A DNA stretch of 64,000 bases from Bog-257 sp963834135 (GCA_963834135.1 CAWIAN010000013.1:372001-436000), one strand, 5' to 3'; positions 19,153-26,995 are shown, numbered from the stretch's first letter. Numbers and translations: made by a program. Notes: generated from the letters alone by a model not told the origin.

Positions 19153-19519
19153 CCAAGAAGCGTCTCAAGGCAAACTAGCGAACAGCTTGGTGAGTAATCC
19201 TGGCGGACAAAGCGAACGACATAGTCAGAAGCAGTTCTTGTTATTTGTATATTGCAAACCAGAAAGCAACTTCTCGACAGCAAGCGATCTGATGCAGCTG
19301 CTACCTCAACGCCATAGCGCAAGTTAGGCTCTATATCGCACCAAGCGCGGTGCAGACAGCCATACTTGCGCTATGGCCTCATTACACTCATCCTCTTGAA
19401 GCAACCGAATTAAGTCTATTCCTACCTATTTATTGCGCCGTAATCTTAAATTAAGTTGCACTGCCGCTTGCCTGTGATAGCCTTCTGCGCAAAACCGGCC
19501 AGGCCGGAACAGAGGCACC
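19153..19519. other. Intergenic region with a long inverted repeat
   Basis: No coding sequence is supported. The region contains the 67-base inverted repeat listed separately and AT-rich sequence at 19410-19450 that may hold the promoter of GloVer gene 3. Confidence 0.45.
19311..19377. repeat. Perfect 14-base inverted repeat with inner hairpin
   Basis: Arms 19311-19324 and 19364-19377 are exact reverse complements (GCCATAGCGCAAGT). The loop contains a smaller hairpin (GCACC/GGTGC). There is no T-run beyond either arm, so it is not a standard terminator; it could be a small structured RNA, a protein-binding cruciform or a relic of a mobile element. Confidence 0.75.
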
Positions 19520-20818
19520 ATGAAGAAACCGACATTCTTGAAAATCGCGTGCATGCTCTTCGCGTTTTGTGCCACAACGGCGATTGCCTCTCCGGCACAA
19601 TTCTTAACCACACTGCACACCTTCGCGGGATACCCCTTCGACGGTGCGGCGCCTCAGTCTCCGGTGACGATAGCTTCGGACGGGAATATTTACGGGACTA
19701 CAAGCGGGGGCGGGGCCGGTTGCGCTCCTTACGGCTGTGGGACGGTCTTCAAAATGACCCGCGATGGAACCCTGACCACGCTCTACAATTTCTGCGTTGT
19801 AGTCAACTGCACGGACGGCACCCAACCTTACGGTCCCCTGGTGCAGGCGCCGGACGGCAACTTTTACGGGACCACCAATTCGGGCGGAACGGGAGCCGAT
19901 AATGCCGGCACGGTCTTCAAAATCACGCCCGGCGGCATACTGACCACGCTCTACAACTTTTGCTCGCAACCCCACTGCTTTGACGGCCGGTATCCTAACG
20001 GCATCTTGCTGGCTGCAGACGGCAACTTCTACGGCACCACCAACTCGGGCGGGTACGCTTACTGTGCCGACGGCTGTGGAACGATCTTCAAAATCACCCC
20101 CGACGGAACCTTGTCGACAATCTTCAGGTTTTGCGCTCAGGGCGACTGCCCCAACGGCTACACTCCCGGGGGGATGATCCAGGCCGCGGACGGCAACTTT
20201 TACGGGATCACCGGCCATGGCGGGGCCAGCGGCGATCGGTGCGACGGGTCGGGATGTGGCACGTTCTTTAAGTTGAGTTCCAACGGAACCCTGACCACGC
20301 TTTACAGCTTCTGTACTCAAATGGGGTGCCCTGACGGCGAGTTCCCAAACGGCCAGCTGGTGCAAGCCCGCGACGGCAACTTTTACGGAACCGCCTCCGA
20401 GGGCGGGATCGCCACATGCTTCCCTAACGGCTGTGGGACAGCGTTTAAAATCACTCCCAGCGGAACCCTGACCATCCTGCACAGCTTTTGCTCTCAGGAC
20501 AACTGCGCTGACGGTAGAGATCCCCTCACTCCGCCGGTGCAGTACGTCGATGGCAATTTATACGGTACCACCTTCACCGGCGGCGCCAACTACAACGGAA
20601 CCATTTACAAAATCACTCCTACCGGCGCGCTGACAACCCTCTATAGTTTTTGTCCCGCGTACGGCTGCGTTGACGGTTCGGCCCCCGACGCGCCGCTGGT
20701 GGTGGGCGGCGACGGCATCCTTTACGGGACCACGACACAGGGCGGGACTGGCAACTCCGGCACGGTCTTTCGTGTTGCAATTCCGCGCGCCTGTTCGACT
20801 TGCCGGCACACCGAGTGA
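19520..20818 (+). CDS. GloVer (Gloeo/Verruco) seven-repeat secreted protein 3, Cys-paired
   Basis: This 432-residue protein has a signal peptide (about 1-25, ending IASPA) and seven very regular repeats marked by turns such as DGNFYGTTNSGG. Unlike its paralogues, almost every repeat carries FC-x4-C-x-DG (for example FCSQPHCFDG, FCAQGDCPNG, FCTQMGCPDG, FCSQDNCADG, FCPAYGCVDG), and many also carry a CGTxFK cysteine. Six such pairs are spaced at about one repeat, which suggests one disulfide per blade of an extracellular propeller (inference). Each repeat ends in TLTTLYNF/SF. Repeat similarity at DNA level points to recent internal amplification. The ATG has AGAGGC upstream. Ligand unknown. Confidence 0.86.
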   Translation: MKKPTFLKIACMLFAFCATTAIASPAQFLTTLHTFAGYPFDGAAPQSPVTIASDGNIYGTTSGGGAGCAPYGCGTVFKMTRDGTLTTLYNFCVVVNCTDGTQPYGPLVQAPDGNFYGTTNSGGTGADNAGTVFKITPGGILTTLYNFCSQPHCFDGRYPNGILLAADGNFYGTTNSGGYAYCADGCGTIFKITPDGTLSTIFRFCAQGDCPNGYTPGGMIQAADGNFYGITGHGGASGDRCDGSGCGTFFKLSSNGTLTTLYSFCTQMGCPDGEFPNGQLVQARDGNFYGTASEGGIATCFPNGCGTAFKITPSGTLTILHSFCSQDNCADGRDPLTPPVQYVDGNLYGTTFTGGANYNGTIYKITPTGALTTLYSFCPAYGCVDGSAPDAPLVVGGDGILYGTTTQGGTGNSGTVFRVAIPRACSTCRHTE

Positions 20819-21008
20819 AGCTGAAGGCACATTGCTCGTGCAAGCCACGCTGGACCTGCGTCCCATCGTGGCTTGCCGTGCGACCCGCGTCATGGCCAAC
20901 CGCTCGACCCATCTGGTGTGCGCCGCGAGTGCTGCAGCTATGCTCCAGCTTTGCACGAATCGCCGTCGTACCGTTGACGCCGACCAAGCTTCTGCCTACG
21001 CTATCCGA

Positions 21009-21215
21009 ATGACACTTTCTGCACGTAACCAGCTCACTGCCACCGTTGAGTCCGTAACCCTTGGCGACATCATGGCGCACGTCGTCATGCGCATCGGCGA
21101 TCAGCAGGTCGAGAGCGTCATCACCCGCACCAGCGCTGAGTCGCTCAACCTGAAGAAGGGCGACAAGGTGCGCGCGATCATCAAATCGACCGAAGTCATG
21201 ATCCAGAAGGATTGA
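21009..21215 (+). CDS. Small molybdopterin-binding (TOBE/Mop domain) protein
   Basis: This 68-residue cytoplasmic protein is a single TOBE domain, the oxyanion-binding fold of Mop molbindins: it opens with the typical SARNQLTATVESVTLG, continues VVMRIGDQQVESVITRTSAESL and closes with KKGDKVRAIIKSTEVMIQKD. Such proteins bind molybdate or tungstate and assemble as hexamers that store or buffer it. The frame is open far upstream, but only this ATG gives the family's length. No ribosome-binding site is visible. The gene converges on a secreted molybdopterin-binding-type gene, which supports a molybdenum theme. Confidence 0.75.
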   Translation: MTLSARNQLTATVESVTLGDIMAHVVMRIGDQQVESVITRTSAESLNLKKGDKVRAIIKSTEVMIQKD

Positions 21216-21302
21216 CTCGGGGTAGGTCTGGCAGGTGTCCTGGAGTCTGCCCTGAGCTTGCCGAAGGGTCTCGCGTTGTTCGAGACCTGGGTGCTTCCAA
21301 TA

Positions 21303-21827
21303 TCACGGCGCTCGCCGAACCGCGATCATTGCGACCATGCGCACAGAGCGCGCTGGGCGCTTGTCTTGTGGAGCGACCACGCGGAACGGCCCTACATTCT
21401 GCGGCAGCGGTTTGCCATCGCTGGTTATCGCCAGCAGTACTTTGTTGTCCTGAAACGCCGGATCCAATTCCGCCAAAGCGAACACCACGCGATACCGGTC
21501 GCTCCCCATCACTTCCACGTAGTCGGCCATCTCCTCGCCGCGAAGCTTGTCGCCTGTGGGCGTGGCGACTTTTGCCAACAGATCGGTCAGCAGCACGCCT
21601 TCATAATTCTCTTTGGCTTTGGTGTGCGGATTCATGACCGACACCGATTGCTGCGGCATCTGCTTCAGCTGCTCGAGCGTGAAAACGACATCCTTTCCGT
21701 CGAGTCCCTGAACAGTAAGCGTCGGTGTCGCAGCGGTGGTTGGCGTGGCCGCCGATTGAGCGAACAAACATGCTTGCACAATTAGAAGGAAGAGGAGAGA
21801 GGACGCGGTTTTTCTGGCGTTCTTCAT
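21303..21827 (-). CDS. Secreted oxidoreductase molybdopterin-binding-fold protein
   Basis: This 174-residue protein has a signal peptide (about 1-23) followed by a domain resembling the oxidoreductase molybdopterin-binding (sulfite-oxidase-like) family: FTLEQLKQMPQQSVSV, then YEGVLLTDLLAKV, GSDRYRVVFALAELDP and GPFRVVAPQDKRPARSVR. The conserved Cys that binds molybdenum in true enzymes is not seen, so it may bind a ligand without catalysis. It should act in the periplasm. The gene faces the TOBE/Mop gene tail to tail. A 19-base inverted repeat covers its start codon. Confidence 0.75.
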   Translation of the reverse strand: MKNARKTASSLLFLLIVQACLFAQSAATPTTAATPTLTVQGLDGKDVVFTLEQLKQMPQQSVSVMNPHTKAKENYEGVLLTDLLAKVATPTGDKLRGEEMADYVEVMGSDRYRVVFALAELDPAFQDNKVLLAITSDGKPLPQNVGPFRVVAPQDKRPARSVRMVAMIAVRRAP

Positions 21828-21844
21828 ACAGTTGGATACTGTAT
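21826..21844 (-). promoter_or_regulatory. Inverted repeat overlapping the start codon
   Basis: ATACAGT-TGGAT-ACTGTAT is a perfect 7-base inverted repeat. In the transcript the start codon of the secreted molybdopterin-type gene falls inside the stem, so it could slow translation or act as an operator. No factor is known. Confidence 0.35.
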
Positions 21845-21995
21845 ACCCGAGACCGGCTGGTGCCCCAGGTTCGGCCTGGTTTCGGCCTATCCTGGGCCTG
21901 CACTACACAAGACCCGGTTCATCAGTCATTGGGACGTGTGTTGTGTCGGGGCGGCCGTAAAGGCCGATGCGGTACACTGCATTTTCAACCGCGCC

Positions 21996-22634
21996 ATGGC
22001 TAAAGACGATCTCGCTTTCACTCCCGCCGAATTGCGGAAACTTCGCAGCCTGAAAGACCCTGACGGCATCCAGCAGTATCTCGACGACATGCCATACCAT
22101 CTTGGCGACACCGCCTGGTCGCCGCGCCGCGTGCTGCGCGAGAACACCTCGCACTGCTTCGAAGGCGCAATCTTCGCCGCCGCCGCACTGCGAGCCATCG
22201 GATATCCGCCGCTGATTTTCGATCTCGAAGCCGAGCACGACACCGATCACGTGCTCGCGATCTATCAGGTGAAAGGCTGCTGGGGCTCGATCGCCAAATC
22301 GAACTACACCAACTGTCGCGGGCGCGAACCGGTCTATCGCTCATTGCGTGAGTTGGCCATGAGCTATTTCCAGACCTACTTCAACATGCGCCGCCAGCGC
22401 TCGCTGCGCACCTATTCGCGCGCCGTCAATTTGAAGCGCTTCGACGGTCAGGAATGGATGACGACGGAGAAGCCGATTTGGTTCGTCATCTACCACCTGC
22501 TGGAGATTCCGCACATCAAGTTGGTGACACGGGCGCAGGTCAATCGCCTGCACCGGGCCGACGAGAGGACCTTTAAGGGAGAAATCCTGGGCAAGGCGTA
22601 CAAGCAGCCGAAGTCGCACCCGTTTGGGGATTAG
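21996..22634 (+). CDS. Transglutaminase-like cysteine-protease-fold protein
   Basis: This 212-residue cytoplasmic protein has no signal peptide. It shows a Cys in ENTSHCFEGA (C54) followed by a His in EHDTDHVLAIYQ (H85), the order and spacing of transglutaminase-like cysteine hydrolases, and a further KSNYTN segment that might supply the third residue. The C-terminal half is basic and aromatic without a known motif. I infer the fold from the Cys/His pattern only; substrate unknown. The ATG at 21996 is preferred over one at 21936 whose extra residues look untranslated. It ends three bases before the convergent DinB gene. Confidence 0.68.
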   Translation: MAKDDLAFTPAELRKLRSLKDPDGIQQYLDDMPYHLGDTAWSPRRVLRENTSHCFEGAIFAAAALRAIGYPPLIFDLEAEHDTDHVLAIYQVKGCWGSIAKSNYTNCRGREPVYRSLRELAMSYFQTYFNMRRQRSLRTYSRAVNLKRFDGQEWMTTEKPIWFVIYHLLEIPHIKLVTRAQVNRLHRADERTFKGEILGKAYKQPKSHPFGD

Positions 22635-22637
22635 CCG

Positions 22638-23168
22638 CTAATTGCCTTTCTTCAGAATCGTCAAATACTCCGTCCACGGTCCCACTTCGTGGGAGTACTG
22701 TTTCGCGGTCACGCGCGCAATCTGCGAGACGTGTCCCAGGTCGTGGACCACCCACGACGACAATAACTGTCCCAGGGTTACCGGGCCCAACTCAGGATGG
22801 GTGCCGCGCCGCGCAAGATCGTCGCTGGCAAGATTCAAGCCTTCAAGAATGGAAACATTTTCCGCCCGCATAAACGCAAACTGATCGAGCAGGTCGCTGA
22901 CCGGCCGCGTCTGGTCTTCGCGAAACATGGCGCAGCGGTCGAACGGTGTGAAAGGCCTGGTCTCGCCGTGTTCCAGGATCATGCGCGCCCGCGGAATCCA
23001 GTCGGTGAGCTCCCCGTGGATCAGGTGTCCCACAATGTCGTAAGCGCTCCAGGTGCCGGCGCCCTCGTTACATTTCAGCCAGCTCTCAGGCATGCCGCCA
23101 ACCATGGCGGTGAGCGTCGCCGGTGTTCGCCGCAGGATTTGCGTGGCTTCCGAAAGTTTTAACTGCAT
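22638..23168 (-). CDS. DinB family protein (putative metal-dependent hydrolase or transferase)
   Basis: This 176-residue cytoplasmic protein has the four-helix DinB fold, with metal-ligand histidines in YDIVGHLIHGE (first helix pair) and WVVHDLGHVSQI (third helix). Related proteins include thiol-dependent S-transferases and many uncharacterised members. WSAYDIVGHL is a recognisable signature. It is convergent with the transglutaminase-like gene with almost no spacer. Regulation by DNA damage, implied by the historic name, cannot be inferred. Confidence 0.85.
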   Translation of the reverse strand: MQLKLSEATQILRRTPATLTAMVGGMPESWLKCNEGAGTWSAYDIVGHLIHGELTDWIPRARMILEHGETRPFTPFDRCAMFREDQTRPVSDLLDQFAFMRAENVSILEGLNLASDDLARRGTHPELGPVTLGQLLSSWVVHDLGHVSQIARVTAKQYSHEVGPWTEYLTILKKGN

Positions 23169-23327
23169 GTGCGCTCCTCGAATGGCTACGATCGGCAGGA
23201 GAAGGGCCCGTTAGCTTTCGACGGAATATACGTAGCCATCGGAAAGAAAGTTCCGGCAGACGCCAGCCCGATTGCTCCTATCCAGAGATGATCCAGTCCG
23301 TCTATTGCTGTAAACGAGGCCTGCTCA

Positions 23328-23822
23328 ATGGAATTCCTGAAGATCGTCGGCTTGTCGATTGTCGCGGCTGTTCTCTACGGAATCGCGCATGACCAGGTCA
23401 CGGCGCGAGTCTGTCTCGAGTACTTCACCATCTTTCATCCTCCGGTGTTTCATACGCAGTCGCCAACTCTGCTGGCCTTGGGCTGGGGATTCATTGCGAC
23501 ATGGTGGGTAGGCGCGTTCCTGGGAATCTGCTTGGCAATCGCCTGCCGCGTGGGATCGCCGCCCCGACTGAGCGCCAGCAATGAACTTAGACCCATTGCA
23601 TGGCTGCTGGTGACGATGGGCGCCTGCGCCTTGGTTTCCGGAGTCGTCGGATTCTTCTGGGGACAGGTCCCTGATGATATGAAGGGCCTGCTTGCGTCGA
23701 ATCTCGAGAGAAGATTTCTGGCGGACTGGTGGGCGCATAGCGCGTCGTATGCGACCGGATTTCTTGGAGGCATGGTACTGTGCGCCATGGCCTTACGTCG
23801 GAGGATCATGGGACTAGCTTAG
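23328..23822 (+). CDS. Small inner-membrane protein of unknown function
   Basis: This 164-residue protein has four hydrophobic segments (about 3-20, 48-70, 90-112 and 138-158), consistent with a four-span membrane protein; a loop between the third and fourth spans holds FWGQVPDDMKGLL. No domain is recognised, though the layout resembles uncharacterised membrane proteins of soil bacteria. It is followed by a tRNA gene on the other strand. Ribosome-binding site weak. Confidence 0.7.
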   Translation: MEFLKIVGLSIVAAVLYGIAHDQVTARVCLEYFTIFHPPVFHTQSPTLLALGWGFIATWWVGAFLGICLAIACRVGSPPRLSASNELRPIAWLLVTMGACALVSGVVGFFWGQVPDDMKGLLASNLERRFLADWWAHSASYATGFLGGMVLCAMALRRRIMGLA

Positions 23823-23846
23823 GTCTGACGGCTGATAGCGGAAGTT

Positions 23847-23923
23847 TGGTCGGGACGGGCAGATTTGAACTGCCGACCCCTCGCACCCCAAGCGAGTGCT
23901 CTACCAGGCTGAGCCACGTCCCG
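23847..23923 (-). tRNA. tRNA-Pro, anticodon GGG
   Basis: Read on the minus strand, the cloverleaf is complete: acceptor CGGGACG/CGTCCCG, D arm with CAGCCTGGTAGAG, anticodon stem CTCGC/GCGAG closing the loop TTGGGGT (anticodon GGG), T arm GGCAG/CTGCC with TTCAAAT, discriminator A, and an encoded CCA at 23847-23849. Confidence 0.97.
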
Positions 23924-24004
23924 ACTGGGTAGGAAAGCCGATTCGTACGAAGCGGCAGGGTTTCGAGGTCAGGTTCAGTTTATCACTCAAAGGCGCGGTG
24001 TGGA

Positions 24005-24095
24005 CATGTGCCGCCGGCTGAAGCCGGCTCTGCAATGCAAAAAATAGAGGGAGCTAACGCGGGCCTGAAGGCCCAGGCGGCTTGCCAAGGCGGCC
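24005..24095. repeat. Palindromic GAAGCC/GAAGGC repeat tract
   Basis: The region contains GCCGGCTGAAGCCGGC and GGGCCTGAAGGCCC, short hairpins with a TGAA loop, plus GCTTGCCAAGGC. Similar TGAA-loop hairpins occur near 29820, 32500, 34605, 37595 and 45600. Confidence 0.6.
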
Positions 24096-24179
24096 GCTTT
24101 GCGCCACACTCGTGGGCATCGCCGCGAATGTTCCAGCTCAGCTGGGCAACTTTCGGCAGCTGTTTTCTGTCTACTTAGT

Positions 24180-24518
24180 ATGGCAATTGCAGCGCACGAA
24201 CGTTACGCGCCGTCTCCCCTGCAAACCCTCGCGATCGCAGCTGTGGTAGCTGCCGGCCTGCTGTTCTGGGGAAGCTGGGAATTTATGATTTCGAATAACA
24301 CTCTGGAGAACTACGTTGCACAGCGCGTGAACTCCAGGCCGCAGACGCAGCACGTGGTTCCCGTCGGAGGCGATGTGCTCGACGGCGTCTATCACTCCTC
24401 AGGCGGCGAGCACGGCTCGAAGCCTCAGCCGTTGACCACCTTAAGGCGCTGTTCCGCTTCGCTGCCCATCGTGGGGACGACCGCCCCCAGCAGCTTGCGC
24501 ATGTCGTCGAAGCTGTAG
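24180..24518 (+). CDS. Possible short membrane protein (doubtful)
   Basis: The frame from ATG 24180 begins with a plausible single membrane span (TLAIAAVVAAGLLFWGSW) but then runs 94 bases into the antisense strand of the TetR gene. It has no ribosome-binding site and no recognised homology. It may be a decayed gene or chance. Confidence 0.2.
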   Translation: MAIAAHERYAPSPLQTLAIAAVVAAGLLFWGSWEFMISNNTLENYVAQRVNSRPQTQHVVPVGGDVLDGVYHSSGGEHGSKPQPLTTLRRCSASLPIVGTTAPSSLRMSSKL

Positions 24519-25087
24519 TCGACGCTCGATTCGGAGCGGCTGGCGACTACTTTGTCGCGGAGCAATCCCTCGGTCATGCCGATAAGGCCGGCACGCAGCG
24601 CGTGCAGGTTCACATCTGCGCGGATCTGTCCCTGGCTGCGCATCTCGTTGAGCAATCTGCCAATCAGTTCTGAGAACTGAAGATACCCGCCGCTCATGCG
24701 GACGTCGCGGTTATCTTTGCGTACCCGGCAGCCTTCCAGGGTGACTAACTCCTTCAACTCGGAGTCGTTTTCCAGTTCGATCACCATCGCTTCCAGCGCG
24801 GCAACCAGGCGGTCGGGCAGGGCGGCAGCGCTCTGCGAGGCGTCCACTCGCCGGATGATCTTGGTCCAGCCATGATCGAGGACGGCGGCCAGCAAACCCT
24901 GCTTGCTGCCAAAATGCTTCATCAGCTGCGATTCGCTGGTGCCCGCCTCGCGAGCGATAGCGACTGTGCTGGTGTTCTCGTAACCGTTGCGGGCGAACAG
25001 CCGCTTGCCGGAGAACAAGATGCGATCATGGGAAGAGGCGGGCGGCAGCGAGTTAACGGCGTGGGCTTCCATAGTGGTTTCTGGCAT
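24425..25087 (-). CDS. TetR/AcrR family transcriptional regulator
   Basis: This 220-residue DNA-binding protein has the TetR helix-turn-helix near residues 22-65: ILFSGKRLFARNGYENTST, AIAREAGTSESQLMKHFGSK and GLLAAVLDHGW. The remaining 150 residues form the variable ligand-binding and dimer domain. It normally represses transcription until a ligand binds. ATG 25087 is chosen; a GTG at 25114 and ATG at 25072 are in frame and possible. No transporter or enzyme is adjacent in a divergent arrangement, so its target is not obvious. Confidence 0.88.
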   Translation of the reverse strand: MPETTMEAHAVNSLPPASSHDRILFSGKRLFARNGYENTSTVAIAREAGTSESQLMKHFGSKQGLLAAVLDHGWTKIIRRVDASQSAAALPDRLVAALEAMVIELENDSELKELVTLEGCRVRKDNRDVRMSGGYLQFSELIGRLLNEMRSQGQIRADVNLHALRAGLIGMTEGLLRDKVVASRSESSVDYSFDDMRKLLGAVVPTMGSEAEQRLKVVNG

Positions 25088-25319
25088 AGTCAAGTCCGTT
25101 GATAGCAACCCCACGATTGAGGCGAAGTTGCGGAACGATTAAGAAAGAGCACAAACCAGCAAAATTCGCTGATGAACCGCTTGGAGGCGGATTTTCATGT
25201 TCCTGATCCGGCCGGGCTCCGTTCCGGTTCTTTCGCGCCGGACTGGCTGTTGCCAACGGTGGTTCTTTTCACCCTAGGCACAGTCAACCGCGGGCCAGGC
25301 GTGGCTATAATCCGGAGCC

Positions 25320-25448
25320 ATGAAAAAGCTTTTGCCGCTACTGCTCGTCGCCATGGTTCTGATGGCTGTGCCGGCCTTTGCCAGCAGTCACCACCACCAT
25401 CATCACCATCATCACTCCGGTCACCACCACTCGCACCACGCCAGCTAG
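25320..25448 (+). CDS. Secreted 42-residue His-rich peptide
   Basis: The ATG at 25320 opens a 42-codon frame: a clean signal peptide (MKKLLPLLLVAMVLMAVPAF, cut expected after AFA), then SS, nine consecutive His, SG, HHH, S, HH, AS and a TAG stop. Fourteen of the about 21 mature residues are His. The codons mix CAC and CAT. GGAG lies just before the ATG, and TATAAT (25306-25311) stands eight bases upstream, so the transcript may be almost leaderless. Such a peptide would bind Ni2+, Zn2+, Cu2+ or Co2+ in the periplasm (inference). No homologue is recognised from memory. It lies between the TetR gene and a repeat cluster. Confidence 0.65.
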   Translation: MKKLLPLLLVAMVLMAVPAFASSHHHHHHHHHSGHHHSHHAS

Positions 25449-25477
25449 ATATCGGACGATGCCAGTTGGATATGGGC

Positions 25478-25526
25478 GTCATCCTGAGCGCAGGCAGCCT
25501 TTTTTGGCTGCCGGAGTCGAAGGACC
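25478..25526 (+). repeat. Repeat family A copy (GTCATCCTGAGCG ... GTCGAAGGACC)
   Basis: The conserved left end GTCATCCTGAGCG and right end GTCGAAGGACC frame a variable hairpin centre, here CAGGCAGCC/GGCTGCCGG around a T-run. At least seven copies are present in the window in both orientations. Confidence 0.8.
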
Positions 25527-25632
25527 TCTGCCCTTGCAGGGAACCGGGGGCCTTCGACCTCACTCGGGAGGACAGTCCGAGTTGATTGAGCCCCGGCTCG
25601 ATCCGCCCGCATTGTTTTCTGGTTGTCATGCG

Positions 25633-25723
25633 GTCCCTGCCGGGACCGGGCGAAATTTTGTGGCTGCGTACCCAGGACTTCGTCCTGGGCTAAGCTGAGT
25701 CGTCCCGCGTGCGCGGGACGGGA
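25633..25723 (-). repeat. Repeat family B copy 1 (three-hairpin element)
   Basis: This is the reverse-oriented copy of a roughly 90-base element with three hairpins: GTCCCGC/GCGGGAC, CCCAGGAC/GTCCTGGG and GTCCCGGCAGGGAC-type. Further copies lie at 42616-42704 and 44676-44766. Confidence 0.82.
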
Positions 25724-25748
25724 GTGATGCCGGGGAGGGTCGGCTGCG

Positions 25749-25895
25749 AAGCGGTCTGTGATTCACGATCGGCGGTATACGACACGAACCACGAGTCACC
25801 ATTCACGAACGACGCACCACGATTCACGACTTACGATCCACCACCTTCGATTCACAATCTCGAACCACGATCTACCACTCTGCGCTCCGCCCTGC
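25749..25895. repeat. Degenerate short-period tract (CACGA/TTCACGA words)
   Basis: About 150 bases built from varied copies of ATTCACGA, CCACGA and TTACGATCCACC words, with no reading frame of interest. It ends just before the threonine aldolase gene. Comparable low-complexity tracts occur at 28391-28470 and 33575-33720. Confidence 0.6.
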
Positions 25896-25912
25896 ATTAA
25901 ACTAATGCTGCC

Positions 25913-26995
25913 ATGTACACCTCAGCGCCTGAGACCGCACGCGACCTTGCCAAGTCCACCACCCCCGCCATCGACCTGCGCAGTGACACCGTCACCAAGC
26001 CGTCGCCCGAAATGCGGCGCGCCATGTTTGAAGCCGAGGTTGGCGACGACGTTTATGCGGAGGACCCGACTCTCAACCGGCTGGAGCGGAGGGCGGCGGA
26101 GATCTTTGGCCGCGAGGCGGCGCTGTTCGTTCCCAGCGGCACCATGGGCAATCAGATTGCGATCAAGTTGCACACCACACATGGCCAGGAGGTCATCTGC
26201 GAGGAGCGCGGCCACGTCTTCAACTACGAGATGGCGATGATGGCGCACTTCTCCGGCGTGGTGCCGCGCACGGTCTGGGCCGATGACGGCATCGTCACCT
26301 GGAAGCACGTGGAGTCGAAGTTGAAAGGGAAGAGCTATCACGCCGCGAAGACCGGCCTGGTTTCGCTTGAGAACACGCACAACATGGCCGGTGGCACCGT
26401 CACGCCGCCGGAAGTTTTCGACGAGGTCTGCGACAAGACCCACAATGTGGGACTACCGGTTCATCTCGATGGGGCGCGCGTCTTCAACGCTTCGGTCGCA
26501 CTGGGGGTTCCGGTGGCGAGGCTTACGGGCAAGGCTGACACGGTAATGTTCTGCCTGTCGAAAGGATTGGGCGCCCCGGTGGGATCGATGCTGGTCGGCA
26601 AGGCCGAGGCGATCGATCGCGGCCGCATTTATCGCAAGGCGCTCGGCGGGGGAATGCGGCAGGCGGGGATTCTGGCAGCAGCCGGACTGATCGCGCTGGA
26701 GCAGGGGCCGGCGAAGCTGGCGGAAGATCATGCCAACGCGAAGTTCCTCGCCGAAGGGCTGGCACACATTCCCGGCATTAAGATTGATCCTGCCAAAGTC
26801 CAGACGAACATCCTGATCTGCGATATCTCGGGCACGGGAATGAACTCCGGCGAGCTGTCACAGAAGTTGACAGCGCGAAATGTTCTGGCGAACGGCGTGG
26901 GTCCGCAACTCATACGCTTTGTCACACACCTCGACGTCAGCCGCGAGCAGTGCGCCGAGGCGCTGGAGATCATGCGCTCGATCTGCGGACGTTAA
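25913..26995 (+). CDS. ltaE: Low-specificity L-threonine aldolase
   Basis: This 360-residue PLP enzyme cleaves L-threonine or allo-threonine to glycine and acetaldehyde in the cytoplasm. It shows the family opening IDLRSDTVTKPSPEMR, GDDVYAEDPTLNRLE, the PLP-contact PSGTMGNQ, HLDGARVFNA (the Asp that binds the pyridine ring) and the Schiff-base lysine in CLSKGLGAPVGS (K217). Length is normal. The ATG at 25913 matches the family start closely, and there is no strong ribosome-binding site; TAAACT about nine bases upstream could be a -10. No amino-acid operon surrounds it. Confidence 0.95.
   Translation: MYTSAPETARDLAKSTTPAIDLRSDTVTKPSPEMRRAMFEAEVGDDVYAEDPTLNRLERRAAEIFGREAALFVPSGTMGNQIAIKLHTTHGQEVICEERGHVFNYEMAMMAHFSGVVPRTVWADDGIVTWKHVESKLKGKSYHAAKTGLVSLENTHNMAGGTVTPPEVFDEVCDKTHNVGLPVHLDGARVFNASVALGVPVARLTGKADTVMFCLSKGLGAPVGSMLVGKAEAIDRGRIYRKALGGGMRQAGILAAAGLIALEQGPAKLAEDHANAKFLAEGLAHIPGIKIDPAKVQTNILICDISGTGMNSGELSQKLTARNVLANGVGPQLIRFVTHLDVSREQCAEALEIMRSICGR

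Noticed and set aside
24099..24424. Coding region upstream of the TetR gene
   Set aside because: Only a single hydrophobic stretch supports it; listed at low confidence because it overlaps antisense TetR sequence and has no ribosome-binding site.
25320..25448. Possible cloning-vector His tag contamination
   Set aside because: The poly-His follows a genuine signal peptide, uses mixed His codons, and is flanked by ordinary chromosomal genes and repeats with no vector sequence.
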